Origin: Symmetrospora coprosmae
Lineage: Eukaryota > Basidiomycota > Cystobasidiomycetes > Symmetrosporaceae
Length of the DNA stretch: 39,030 nt
Direction of reading: 5' to 3'
NCBI GenBank assembly: GCA_008802785.1
Contig: VUYT01000062.1
Location: forward strand, 1 to 39,030
Numbering within the stretch: position 1 is the stretch's first letter; every line of letters begins with the position of its first letter. A program made the translations under genes and the position numbers. The notes beneath the pieces are model-generated. The model ran no database searches. It saw nothing but the letters and a program-made list of their open reading frames with translations, and was not told the origin of the DNA. This document shows positions 1 through 10,800 of this stretch, in pieces.

Positions 1-66
1 CGCAACAAAGTCCCCCCTCACCATATAAAAAGCTGAAAACCAAAGAACCTACCATCCCCTTTTCCG

Positions 67-113
67 CCCCCCCCCCCCCCCCCCCCTCCCCCCCCCCCCC
101 CCCCCCCCCCCCC
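67..113. repeat. C-homopolymer tract (left edge)
   Basis: Two pure C runs of 20 and 26 bases are separated by a single T at 87. The tract lies beyond the 3' side of the nearest minus-strand coding-like sequence. A similar, longer tract lies at the right end of the window. Homopolymers of this length are often collapsed or expanded in assemblies, so the exact length is uncertain. Confidence 0.9.
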
Positions 114-309
114 TGCTGCCGGCTTGTTCCCTCTTCAGGCATCCTTCTGTCCCCCCGCCCCCATCCTCCGCCTTGCCCCTAATGTACCATGCACTGGTTG
201 CAGCACTCGAGATGCAACTATCCAACGGATCCGACGCGCTTGAGGCGCCATCTTCCCTCAACAAGGTCGACATGTTAAGCCCGGAGTTCCGCAAATGCGA
301 AGAGGTGGT

Positions 310-1340
310 TAGCAAAGCCGCCCTCCCTCCTGTGAGCGGTAGACGGTTCTCGAGACAGATACACTCACGCTGGCTAGTCGAATTACGGACAGGGTTTCCG
401 ACGGCAGTCCGACCGCCCTTTGGGTGTTGTAGCGGGCCTGCGTCATGCCCCACTGAAGCAGGATCCTGTCGTTCTCCAAGCAGCCTCCGCACACAAGTCC
501 GCCAGCCGTCTTGCCTGGCTTGTGCAGCTTGATGTCGGCCGCTGGTCCCTCGCCGTACTCCTGCAGGTATCCACAATTCGTCAGCTTGCGCTCTATTTGC
601 AGTCCCACCGTCGCCTGTCAGAACTGCGATAGGCTTGCTAGATGCTTCCCGGTACCCAGAGTAGTAGCGGCCTCTGTTCATGGCCGCCAGCAGCAAGGAT
701 GCGGCGTGGGCAACAGAGGAGGTGGCTGACTGCACGGCAGCGTCGATAGATTCGGAGGTCGCAGCTGCTGCCTGCAGACTCTCTAGTGTCACTGAGCTGA
801 CGTGCTCGCCCACGCTCTGCACCATCTGCTGTACGACAGGCAGCCATCCCTTCAGGGCGGCCTTCGCGCAGTTCGTGCGATAGCGATGGTGCTCCTGAGC
901 AAATACCGTCGCTATGGGACTGCTATCCCTGTCGAGGCTGTCAAGCGTCCTTGAGATCTTCTTGCGACGCCATAGGTCGACAATCCTCTGCATCAGATTG
1001 CCAGGGGCGATGGCCTTGCACGGCGGGGCGCAGAATTCGGCGGTAGTGGCGAGGATAGCGCCGTATGTGGTGGCCAGAGAGTATCGACGCCAGAGATGAT
1101 TGGGCTCTGCGTCCTCGTAGTTGATGGAGAGCTCCGCGAGCAGCTATAGATTGCTGCGATGCGCCTCTAGCTGCTCATAGCCGAGCCCAGCTCCGCTGCG
1201 CGCCCTGCATGTCGTACCTGCGCCTGCCTTGCGTTGTCAGTATGAATCGTAGGCTCGTAAGTCTATGTAGAAGGTGTCGCGTAGCTCCCGCTGATCGTCC
1301 GAGTTGACGACCCGGAGAGTGCGATAAGGGAGCTCAGCAT
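310..1340 (-). other. Unrecognised minus-strand gene or gene remnant
   Basis: Reading the minus strand from about 1370 to about 600, one frame has protein-like composition, with charged and aromatic stretches such as RTLRVVNSDDQRELRDTFY and later LLAELSINYEDAEPNHLWRR. It is interrupted by about two stops in its upstream part. From about 608 downward a different frame looks more protein-like (ADIKLHKPGKTAGG, then LENDRILLQWGMTQ). Introns could bridge these pieces, but I could not find a set of splice sites that closes a complete model. A TATA-like box sits just upstream at 1398-1404, which favours a gene that is or was transcribed leftward. I do not recognise the family. It could be a decayed lineage-specific gene or an intron-rich gene I cannot resolve. 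An ATG at 1340 opens only a 25-codon frame. Confidence 0.35.
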
Positions 1341-1380
1341 TGGACTGCCTTGAGCACAAAGGAAGAGAGAGAGAGAGCAA

Positions 1381-1813
1381 AAGGGGACCCTCCCGGCTTA
1401 TATACGCCAAGCTGATCTTCCATAAGCGTGGAGCTTCTTCAAGAGCTTGCGCTACTAAGCGATGCTCAGACGTCAGTCAGTTCGTTACGCAGGCATAAGG
1501 AAGCTAATATGTCCGAGAATGGTGCGCGGAAATGAGCAGGCTGCTCGAGTACGTCAGTCCTTGTTCGCAATGCTCGCTTAGGCGAGCTTTACGAGACTAA
1601 CGAATGCACATGTCGCCTCAATGACGCCATCAGCCCGCGGAATTCAGCATGAGCGAGCGATCCACTTGGCTGCGCGTGTATGAGGAGGACCTGCTCCTAC
1701 CGGCATGGTATTAGCGTTAGTCCGCAAGTTCAGATCTCGGTTGAGCAGAGACGTCGAGGAGCAGCCCTCAGCGTTGCGATATGGATGGGCGGGCATTGTC
1801 CTCTGTTGCTCGT
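1381..1813 (-). promoter_or_regulatory. Intergenic upstream region with two TGACGT motifs
   Basis: This stretch separates the leftward unit from the 3' end of the AlkB-like gene. It holds two minus-strand TGACGT motifs (1470-1475 and 1551-1556), each inside a longer shared GACTGACGT. TGACGT is the core of CRE/ATF-type bZIP sites. A small hairpin (GCTCGC, four-base loop, GCGAGC) lies at 1572-1587. No coding sequence is convincing here. The bZIP link is known motif biology applied by inference. Confidence 0.35.
1398..1404 (-). promoter_or_regulatory. TATA-like box
   Basis: On the minus strand this reads TATATAA inside GTATATAAG. It lies roughly 30-60 bases before the first coding-like minus-strand sequence, followed by a GA repeat at 1363-1378. 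The position suits a core promoter for the leftward unit. Function is inferred from position only. Confidence 0.45.
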
Positions 1814-2616
1814 TCAAGCCTCCCGATGCAGCACCTGTACATTCTGCAGCATCCTCCGAAACGTAATGCTTATGCGCGTCCCGCGCTGCGCCATTCTGCT
1901 CGTTCCGTCCTCTTGCAAGAACACGTCGTGGTCCCGCGCAGCTATGCCGTGCTTGAAGCCGTACCTGGCCGGACCGAGGAGTATATAAACGTCACCTGCG
2001 TCGATGGGAACGCAGATGACGGAAGCGTCTTGGGTCGAATGGAAGTCCATGACTGTCGAGGCGAGGAGGGATATCCCTATGATGGGTTCGGCGTAGCGAT
2101 GCGGCAGATCAATCTGGTAGGTGCGCAGTTATATCTATATCAGTTCCGCCGACGGAGTTCGGCTTGTCGCGCGCGGACCGGCCTCACATGTGGAGTAATG
2201 CCTTTGCCGGGCTCGTATAAGTTCAAAATGGTCTGAAGCGGCTTCGTCTCGTCGAATACCTTTGCGTAGTCATCAGGCGGGAGGAGGCCGTCGAGCAGTT
2301 CTGGCAAGCGGGCGACGAGGGGTACCAGAAAGGGCGGACAGGCCTCGACATCACGCCCCGACGACCTGGGAAAGAGCATGGCTTGCGGATGCTCTGACGT
2401 GAGCGCTTGCTCTTCCAGTACAGCGTGTAAAATTTCCTCCTGCAGCTCGAGCGGGAGCAGCGCCTTGAAGAGGTGCAAGCCAGGGATGTGCTCGCGAGCG
2501 TCTTGGCCTGCTGTGTGCGGCATGGGCACGCAGGTGCAGAGTCGCGCTTCTTGAACGCCATCAAACTCGCTCAAGTCGCTGTGCGAGTCCGACCCGAAGA
2601 GGCTATCGTTGCCCAT
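1814..2616 (-). CDS. AlkB-like Fe(II)/2-oxoglutarate dioxygenase
   Basis: The two-exon gene (2188-2616, 1814-2113) encodes 242 residues. The intron at 2114-2187 has a GTGAGG donor and a CAG acceptor. All residues expected of an AlkB-fold dioxygenase are visible: the H-x-D iron motif at H143 and D145 in GKGITPHID, the distal iron ligand H198 in GFKHGI, and the RxSxTFR pair R223/R229 that binds 2-oxoglutarate. The family oxidatively removes alkyl groups from nucleic acids or proteins. The N-terminal 50 residues are acidic and lack a clear targeting signal. The start is the first in-frame ATG. The sequence resembles fungal AlkB-like proteins of uncertain substrate, so whether it repairs DNA or acts on RNA or protein cannot be told here. 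It is transcribed in the same direction as the carrier gene upstream. Confidence 0.88.
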
Positions 2617-2763
2617 GATTGACTTGCTTTGCGGAGTAAGATCAACCCGCTTGCGGGACTGCCCTTGCAATCCGGTTCTCGCTTATAGACCGCTACATGC
2701 CCTTTTCCCACTAAATATACTATGCACCATCGACACCGTGAGTCGGTGTACAGCTACATCATT

Positions 2764-4274
2764 TCAGATTGGCTTTAAACCCGTTAAGGCGCGCAGCTCT
2801 TCGAAGATGAGCAGCGAGATGACCGTCTGTGGCCATAGACGAGTAATACAGGCACCTAGGCCTTTGTACAGGGCGAACGGACCTTCGTTCTTGAGCAAAA
2901 GGCCGACAGCATGAATGGCGCTCTTGTATTGCTTGGCAGAATCGTTCATCAGGCGGACCTTGATGACGTCGACTGCAGTTTTGGAGAGGATGCACTGCCG
3001 CTATTTAGTGTGCTGCTCTTACCCCGAATAGATACGGCGCGGCTCACCTGGCGCAGACGTGAGTGAGCATACAACACCGGCGATGCCAGAGCAGGCGACA
3101 TGTGTCCGGAAGCTCTCTGGGAAGTAGGTGGGGTACTGCTTCTTTAGGTACGTTTTGCTCGTATCATAGCTTCCCATTTGCGAAGATGTCAAGATGCCAG
3201 CTCTTGAAACATTGAGAAATGAGACGAATGCAGCTCCACATGTCAGTAAGTGTACGGCTTACTCGCGATATCCTGTCAGCCCTTGGCGACCCTGGCTCAC
3301 CTTACTACAGTCGGGTAGACGCCTCGCCAGAAGCCGGTGATGCCCTGAGTCCGCCAGACCTGGAGAAAGTGGTCGCGTAGACGTAGAGTATTGCCGGCAG
3401 ACTGCATTCGGACTTTGAGCTGCAGCAGTATTTCCATGTCAGCGTCATCGGCCAAGATGGCCTCAAGTCAAGGCCGAAACGGGGACGACCTCACCAGGTC
3501 GGCCGGGTTGGCTACAGCGGCACCGAGGCAGCCGGAACCAAGGCCTGCGGCAAGCTTGACGGGTATACTGTCGGGATTTGCTTGTGGGGCAGCGGCATGG
3601 ATCGTAGTCTTGAAGATGTCGTACGTGCCCATGCGCAGCGACGAATAGCTCATCTCACGACACATCGAAGCCTGGTCGAGCGAAGTGCGGGCGGGACTCG
3701 AGCATCAGCTAAACCCACAGACGAGTAACAGGCGTCGTCTGTCACGCACTGAAAGGCCCTTGAAGATGCTCAGCGGCCCCTCGGTCTGGACCATGCGGAC
3801 GAGCGTCGCCATGAAGGAAGGGGAGAACTTTTCGCCCGACGCATTGATGTACAGCTGCTGCCGAACCTGAAGGAAGGACACGGACGGACGGCTGTGAGTA
3901 CAACTCTGCATGGTGTAGACATGTCGTCCGACCGCTTCGGAGGACGCCCGCTCTCGACCGGCCGGGTAGACATGTTACCCGGACTAGGAGACCAACCTTG
4001 GTGAGGTCCGCTGGATTGGTGATGCACGAGCCTACCGCATTCGAGAGTCCTGATAGCGCAAGAAGAGCGAGCCCAATCAGCGGCCCGCGTCGCGCGACTT
4101 GAAGGCAGGTCGTCCGGCCGCGGGATGCCGGTGCGCATGCGGAGCTCCGAGCTCCGAGCTCGCCCTGTTGCCGAGGTGTGCAGAGAGCACAAACTCACCA
4201 GCGAGAAGGCATTTGAGAGCCAGCTCGTGTGCTGGATGTCTCGTATCCTTCTTCTCGAGGGCAATGGCCGACAT
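2764..4274 (-). CDS. Mitochondrial carrier family (SLC25) protein
   Basis: Seven exons (4199-4274, 3997-4049, 3750-3866, 3495-3671, 3301-3419, 3048-3202, 2764-2972) sum to exactly 302 codons, giving 301 residues, the usual size of an SLC25 carrier. The three-fold repeat is evident from one signature per repeat: NPADLTKVR at P38, NPADLLKVR at P138 and APVDVIKVR at P232. Each has the Pro-x-Asp-x-x-Lys pattern that forms the matrix salt-bridge network. Such proteins exchange metabolites across the inner mitochondrial membrane. The repeats most resemble the dicarboxylate/uncoupling-protein branch (SLC25A10/A14/A30-like), so a dicarboxylate or related anion is the likely cargo. That assignment is by resemblance only. 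Introns are 75-149 nt with mainly GTGAGN donors, plus one GTGCGT and one GTTGGT. The gene is divergent from the aldo-keto reductase. Confidence 0.9.
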
Positions 4275-4863
4275 GTCCGTGTGCCAGTGCGAGCGGAGAC
4301 AAGAGCCGCCTCTCGGCGAGGCACGGACTGACTGCTGGCCACGAGCAGAAAGCTGCAAGGGGGCGGTCAAGGAGGACTGCAAGCTGGCATAGCAAGCCCG
4401 CTATGGTGTAGCCACGACATGGCAGGCTGATTCATAGGCTGTAGCCGCTCGCTCTGACCATGGCATCGTCTCGTGCGACCTCTCCAACGGAGACCCTGCG
4501 CGTCTCCGCAACTTCGTCCTTGCGACCCAGCTGGGTCGTCGATGTACATTCGACACCGCTTGGACGATGAGGCGCGCCGTAGCAGACGACGAATGTTGCA
4601 GTATGATGACAGACTTATGACTGCGCCGTCAGAACGCGTCATCCGCGTCATGGGCCACCTTTCGGCTGCCCGTACCCCGCTTCGGCAGCATCGGTGATAA
4701 CGGCGTTAAGCAAGTCGGTACAGCCGAAAGGGACAACGACGATCCCGTTTCTTTTTGAGAGGGATGCACAGTTTTCCTCTTGCCTTCGCTTTCACTCTTT
4801 CCCTTCGCGAATTATTACTCCGATAAATCGTGAAGCGCACCCTGCAACCGAGACGCAAACAAG
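4275..4863. promoter_or_regulatory. Divergent intergenic region, carrier / aldo-keto reductase
   Basis: About 590 bases separate two divergent starts, so both promoters must lie here. The last 100 bases before the aldo-keto reductase start are T/C-rich, typical of fungal promoters next to the start. I see no convincing coding sequence, TATA box or repeat. Open frames here are short and not protein-like. Confidence 0.5.
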
Positions 4864-6500
4864 ATGGCCACAATGCAAGAGATCTTCAAGCCGGCTCCGG
4901 AGCCGACGACACCCCTTGGCTACCGCCGGATCCTCAGCCCGAATGCGGGCATCCGCGTTAGTCCGCTATGCCTGGGCGGCATGTCCCTCGGTGAAGCCTG
5001 GGCTGGAATGACGGGCAAGATATCGAAGGAGGACGCCTTCAAGCTGCTGGACGCCTTCTTCGACGCTGGCGGCAACTTCATCGACACGGCCAACCTGTAC
5101 CACTTTGGCGAAAGCGAGGAGTGGATCGGCGAATGGATGGAGAGGCGCCAGAACCGAGACCAGATTGTGCTTGCGACAAAGTACAGCGGGTACAATGACG
5201 GCACCCGAAGGGACCCCAACTCCAGCGGCAACCACACTAAGAGTCTTGCTCTTACGGTCAAGGAGTCGTGCAGAAGGCTGCGAACCGACTACATCGATAT
5301 CCTGTGAGCGCAATGGCTCTCAGCTTGCGCGAGATGGAAGCGCCATCTACTGACACCCGTGCATGACATTCGATGATACCAGATACCTGCATGTCTGGTA
5401 TGCTATCCTTTCGTGCTTAAATGACTTGCGCGGATGTCTGACCCGATTTTCCCGTCCCTTAACGCGCATCTACAGGGACTACACAGTGAGTCTCGCTGGC
5501 CGAGCCTGCCAAATCTTCTGCACGCCTGCTAATCGTCACCACTCCTTCCTTGTCGGCGCAGACCTCGGTTGAGGAGGTCATGCGAGGACTTCACAAGCAC
5601 ATTCTCCGCGGCGAGATCCTGTACCCGGCCGTCAGCGACACGCCTGCCTGGCTGGTCGTCAAAGCCAACGCCTACGCTCGAGCAAACGGCATGAGCCCTT
5701 TTGTGCTCTACCAGGGCCGATGGAACATCACTTTCCGAGACATGGAGAATGAGGTCATCCGTACGTTTGTTATGCATGAATCCGTTGCGCTTGCGGATCG
5801 TCCTGACGATCTTCCCGTTTTGACTTCTAGCAATGTGCAGAGCCGAGGGAATGGGTATTGCACCTTGGTGAGTTCAGCGGTCGGCTTTGCAGAGGAGGGG
5901 CCTCAGATCTGATCGTTCTCCAATACACAGGGGTGCCATTGGCCAGGGCAAGTTCATGAGCAAGGCGCAGATCGAAGCCCGAGAGAAGGCAGGCGAGAAG
6001 CTGCGAGGCGAGCAGAGCTCGGACGACATCAAGATGAGCGAGGCGCTCGACAAGGTCGCCGGCGAGGTCGGCGGTACCGTCACGTCCGTCGCGCTGGCAT
6101 GGTGCATGCAGAAGACGCCTTATGTCTTCCGTAAGCTCCGGGACGTCTCTGAGAAAGGTATAGATACACGATAGCAGCACTGACCGATGTCCCTTTTGCC
6201 TAGCTATCATCGGAGGTCGCAAAGTTGAGCACCTCATGGACAACATCAAAGGTGAGGAAGAGCTAGTGACTGAATCGCACTTCTATGCTGAGCCCAAGCT
6301 CCTGCACTCCAGCTCTCTCGCACAATCTGAGTGACGCCCAAATCAAGGAGCTCGAGCAGGTTATTGGCTACACGCCAACCTTCCCGATCAGCATGATCCA
6401 GGTCGACCCGCACTGGCAGCCTCACGCTGGGAACGTCATCACTTCGGCCACATCTAATCAGTTCCAATGGGTTCAGGAGTCTTTGCCGATCAAGCCTTGA
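4864..6500 (+). CDS. Aldo-keto reductase, aryl-alcohol dehydrogenase (AAD) type
   Basis: Eight exons (4864-5303, 5383-5397, 5476-5485, 5562-5760, 5831-5867, 5931-6130, 6204-6251, 6313-6500) give 378 residues, typical of the fungal AAD/norsolorinic-acid-reductase-like AKRs. The catalytic tetrad is visible: D74 and Y79 (IDTANLYHFGESEEW), K106 (VLATKYSG) and H150 (LYLHVWDY). The C-terminal NADP-binding half carries SVALAWCMQ and PIIGGRKVEHL. The family reduces aldehydes to alcohols with NADPH and is associated with aromatic-aldehyde handling in wood- and plant-associated fungi. Exons 2 and 3 are only 15 and 10 nt, yet they rebuild the expected DILYLHVWDYTTSVEEV segment exactly, which confirms the model. 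The start is the first ATG after the promoter, and MATMQEIFKPAPEP is the usual AAD N-terminus. The substrate is not predictable. Confidence 0.93.
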
Positions 6501-6597
6501 GCGGGCCGCTACAACAACAGCCTGAGGTGGAAAACGCGTAGAATGAGAACATAGATCGCTGAGTGCGGCTTTGTGTAGGCAGATCATCCGTGCAACC

Positions 6598-7511
6598 CTA
6601 CTTGATCTGCTCCGCTTTCGGTGTCAGGTCCGTCTTCGCGGGTGCTGGCTCGGAGGCCACCTCTGCCGAGATGATGCTATCGATATACTCCCAAGCTGCT
6701 TTCGTCGTCACGCCGTCCTCGCTGCAATTTGCCAGCTCTTCGCGCATCGCAGGGCTCAAACACCACGCCGCGATGTTGTCGTTGGCCGGCCGACCTATCC
6801 CGATCTTGAGGCGATGGAACTTGTCGTTGTCGAGCTTCTTGATAACATCTCGCACTCCGTTGTGCCCCTTCGCAGGGCCGCCGAAGTGGGCCTTGTGCGT
6901 GCCGGGTGCCATGGACAGCTCATCACAGACGACAAGGAGCCGTTGCATGCGGACCAGATCTGGCCACCGCTTGCGCAGCTGCTGGGCTGTGCCGCCCGAG
7001 AGATTCATGAGTCGCTCGCTCTGTATCGCAGGATTCACGCAGGATATGCATCAGCAAGGAGTCGGGAATGATTACACGACACGTGCATACCTTTACAAAG
7101 ACGATGCTCGGTGGAAGGTCCAAGACGGTATCCGTGCCGGGGACTGTACGCGGACGAGAGGCGGTCGACACTGTCGAAGTCTTCGCATTGAGCGACCCCT
7201 GCAATTCGAAGGGCGTGGCAGTAGTTCTAAGCTGCTGTGCGGCGTAGGTTGCCAGGGCTTCGACAAGCGTCTGTCCGAGCTGGGAGCCAGGCAAACGTGC
7301 ACGCGCGTCAGGACACCCTGGGAGCAGATGATCAGCAGTCGAAACGCACACTGTGCTTGGTGTTCGGATGCGTTCTGTTGCCGAGTCCGTACACCACAAA
7401 AGGCGTCTCTGGGTTGCCTCGCTTCCTCTTCAAATTGGGAGGCGGTTTCGGGAGGGCATCTGGGACGGCCGCCGTTTTCGACTTGTTGAGCAGACGTCCG
7501 AAGAGGCTCAT
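6598..7511 (-). CDS. PTH1: Peptidyl-tRNA hydrolase (bacterial-type Pth)
   Basis: Three exons (7350-7511, 7091-7279, 6598-7020) give 257 residues. The enzyme cleaves peptidyl-tRNAs released prematurely from ribosomes. In fungi the bacterial-type form is usually mitochondrial. Active-site positions of the Pth family are all present: N45 in YGLGN, catalytic H53 in NTKHS, N123 in LMNLSG, D150 in LLVVCDEL, and H170/N171 in KGHNGVRD. The NTKHS|LGQTL junction places the catalytic His right at the first splice junction. Reading through that intron instead would destroy the motif, so the splice is well supported. The N-terminal 35 residues are basic (NKSK, LKRKR) and could serve as a mitochondrial presequence, though this is only inferred. 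The gene is tandem with Sec8, about 300 bases from its stop. Confidence 0.92.
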
Positions 7512-7807
7512 CCTTTCCGCGCGCGCGATGATCAGAGAGTGTAGTAGGCATTCATCAGAGGTCAGTCGCTGCTTTGCTGCAATGGGCCGAAAGAGAAGCA
7601 AACAGGAATTGGCCTCGAAGCTCGCAAAATTGTCGCCACCAGCTCGGAGCTCATGATCAAGGAGGTGCCCATACAGAAGCCTCCTTTCTGAAGTAGTCCG
7701 GGCCTGCAACCCAGCGCGCAGCGTTACCTCGCACTCAACCTAGCCAGACAACAAGCAGTCGTACATAGGATCGTCACAGCTACTTTACTAAAAGCAAGCG
7801 ATGGGAA

Positions 7808-10800
7808 CTAGGAAGGAACAGGGGCAAGGCTGCTGTTTGAACGCGGTATCGGCGGCACGGGTCTCTTCTCCGTACTCGTGCTCGCGCTTATGCCCGTATT
7901 TGTATTTGCCGCGTTCCTCTTCAGCCAAGCGTCGAGCGCTGGACCCAGTCTATCCATCGTCTCATCGTCCAACAAGCCCGAGTACCGGCGCGCAGCCGGT
8001 CCGCCGTACGCACTGGCTCCCATACTCGCAGAGGTCGGCTGCGCCTCGATGGTCACCATTCCGTCGGGTAGAGTCGCCTTTGCGCGCTCGAGGAAGCGCA
8101 TCGTAGGATTGACGAGGCTCTCGAGCGCAAACGCGTTGGGAGGGACGAGCATCCGGTGCGTCCTCCCCGAGACGGCTGCGCTCTGGCGGCCGCTTCCCGC
8201 GCCGGTAGGAAGCGCGGGATCTGCGATAGAGCCGCCGGTGCCGAATGCACCGTTGCTGCCCGGGGGCCCGCCACTCGACACGCCCGTGGTGGTTCCCTCC
8301 GCTAGTGACGACACCAAACCGGGTACGGATGCCTTCAGCGAGCGGTTCAGTGAGTCCTCGAACGGCTTGATGCGCCGCGATGAGGCTTTGGCATCCGTTT
8401 CGGAGAACTTGAATAGCGACTTTGACGGATCACGTACCGGCCGGCCGACTCGGAGCGTCTCGTTGATGGAGGCAATGGCCGACCGCGATGATGTGCCTCC
8501 GTTCTGCTCATCGATGAGGTAGTCGTGAAGCAGTGCCTGGATCTGCGTGCGCCTGTCCGTCAGCTTTTCTTACACTTCGCGCGGAACCAATATGCGTGGG
8601 GCGCACCTCGCACTGCACCGGTCTCCAGACATCGTACAGACTAAAGAAGGACGTTCCGCTCTTTGCGCTGACCATTCCCGGGTCCTTGAACTCGCGCCGA
8701 CCAACGATGCGCTGCACGACATCGTTGAGCACGCGGAACCCCTGCAGGACAGCGTCGAGCTTGCTAAAGAGGGTCCAGAAAAAGTCCGTCAGGATCTCGG
8801 TGTTGAGCTGCACGAGCGAGGCTAACGACGCTTCGTCCGAGACGGAGGACGATGTCATGCTCGAGCGGAGCAGGAGCGAGTATGCAGCCGTGTTGGAAGC
8901 GGCGAACGTCCCGCTGAAGAGCAGCTTGGGCGAGCTGCCAAAGCGCGCCAAGCGCATCGAGTCGCGTCGCATCGGGTCGTTCCTACAGAGCAAGCCACGT
9001 TAGCCTCATCACGCATCCTGTAGTTAACGCAATAGTCGTACCGCTCATCCACGTCGACTACCGTCGCTTCAACGAGGTTGTACATTTCTAAGGGCGCCCG
9101 CTGGAGCACCGTGTCCATCGCCAACCCCAGCTTGCCTAGGTACGCCAAGCTCTCTAGGATCGCCTCAATGTACGAGAAGGAATCCTGCTCCGGGTTGACT
9201 CTGGATGTGCCAGGTGCTTGTCCCGGGACTGCAGACGCGCCGCCATCGGCCCCGTCCAGGTTACCCGAAGACGAGGAAGCGACAATGCCGAGCCCGCCGT
9301 TGACGGATGACGAGGCGCTGATCCCGCCCGTGCCGTTGAACGACGTTGACGAGCCGGACCGCGATAGACCCATCGAAGCCAGACCGTCCGCCTGGCTGCC
9401 CGCCGTCGTGCCGGACTGGCCGAGCGTGCCATCGAGCGGCACGCTCTCCCCGACGCCTTCGTCGATGTTGGGCACATTCGATGGCCTCTGCGCCAGCTGC
9501 GCCAAGTACTGAGATAGTTTGGTCTGGCGCTTCTGGTAGGAGCGCTGCGGAGTCTCGTCGAGCTCGTCCTCCGCTGGCGGACTGTCTGTGTAGTCGAAAG
9601 GCGAAGGAGCGGCGGTCTCGACCAGGAAAGCGGGCACTGGTGCACGAGAGCGGAGAGCGGTCAGTGAGAGGACACCCTGCAGGACAGCTCAGAGGGTGGA
9701 ATCAGATGTGTGCTCACATTCCGTCTGTCCTGGCACGTGTGCCTTCCACCGCGTATCGGTGTAGAAGGATTTCAGATATAGGTGATTGTGCAACTCTTCC
9801 GTCAAAAACTCGAGCATGAGCTGAGGAGGAACGAGCCACGCTTTGGTCAGTTTTTGGGCAATACGAGATAGGAGCAGAGGCGCAGGCCCTCACCGCCTCT
9901 TGCGACACAAAGTACGCTCTCAGATCGGCAACAGCGGCGACCTCCATGAGATCCTGCTTGTTGATCATCTTGAGACTGCGCATGAGAAGAACGGCAGCGT
10001 TGAGGAAGCGCTTCTCGCTGACGAGGGTCTCCAAGCGATCGGGGACGCTCTTGAGGCTCTCTATGGCTATGAGGATCCTGTCCATCTCGTTGAGCTCGGT
10101 GCGACGCGCCTCGAGCACGCCGAGCTCTGTGCGGTTCTTGCCGAGCGTCTCGCGGACTTCCTCGAGCCTGCTCCGCAGGGCAGACGTGTTCCTCTGCGCG
10201 GCTGTGAGGTTGGCGAGCAGGCCGTTGTACGACGAGACGCTCGCGTCAAAGCTGTGGTAGTGCGTCTGGATGCTCGACTTGAGCGAGCGCGAGAGCGCGT
10301 CCTTGGTCGCCAGGAAGCTGCGGAACCGCTCCTGGGGCGCGTCGGGCTCGACGAGGGAGAGCGCGAGCGTGACGGGGTCGAAGGCGTCCTCGCCTAGCCC
10401 TTCGGCATTGTCGCCCTGCACTGCGTCACCGGGCGGCAACAGCTCCGGCCACTCAGCAGCGACCTGCGCGAGGACGCGCTCCATCTCGCGGAAAGCTGGG
10501 GTGGAGGGGACCTTTTCGAGCGCTGATGCGGCGCGAGCTCGTGCGGATTCGCCCTGCACGCCCACTGCGCCTCGACGGGATCTCGAGGCCCCTGCGGCGT
10601 CGTTCCCACTCGCATCGGCAACGGGCGTAGCAGCCCCGCTCGCGGCCGCCGACCTGTTCCTGCTGCTGCCAGCACTGATACCTGTCCCATCCCCCTTGCC
10701 GCCAGCTTTCCTCGGCTGGTTCGCCCCGAACGCCGCGAGGGCTTTCTCCACGACGGGCGATGTGTCATTCTGCTTCTTTGTCCTTGCTATGCCGGTGGTG

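Noticed and set aside
49-120. Poly-Gly protein tail read from the minus strand of the left C-tract
   Set aside because: It is only the homopolymer translated. The upstream frame has already changed to non-protein-like sequence.
1572-1587. Small hairpin as a possible terminator
   Set aside because: A six-base stem is expected by chance in GC-rich DNA, and intrinsic terminators do not apply to fungal polymerase II genes.
7280-7349. Reading the PTH exon through with LPGSQLGQ in place of the His motif
   Set aside because: This would lose the catalytic His. Splicing 7280-7349 out restores NTKHSLGQ, as expected for the family.
6563-7489. 308-codon plus-strand frame over the PTH locus
   Set aside because: It runs antisense across two introns and three exons of peptidyl-tRNA hydrolase and has no recognisable motif.
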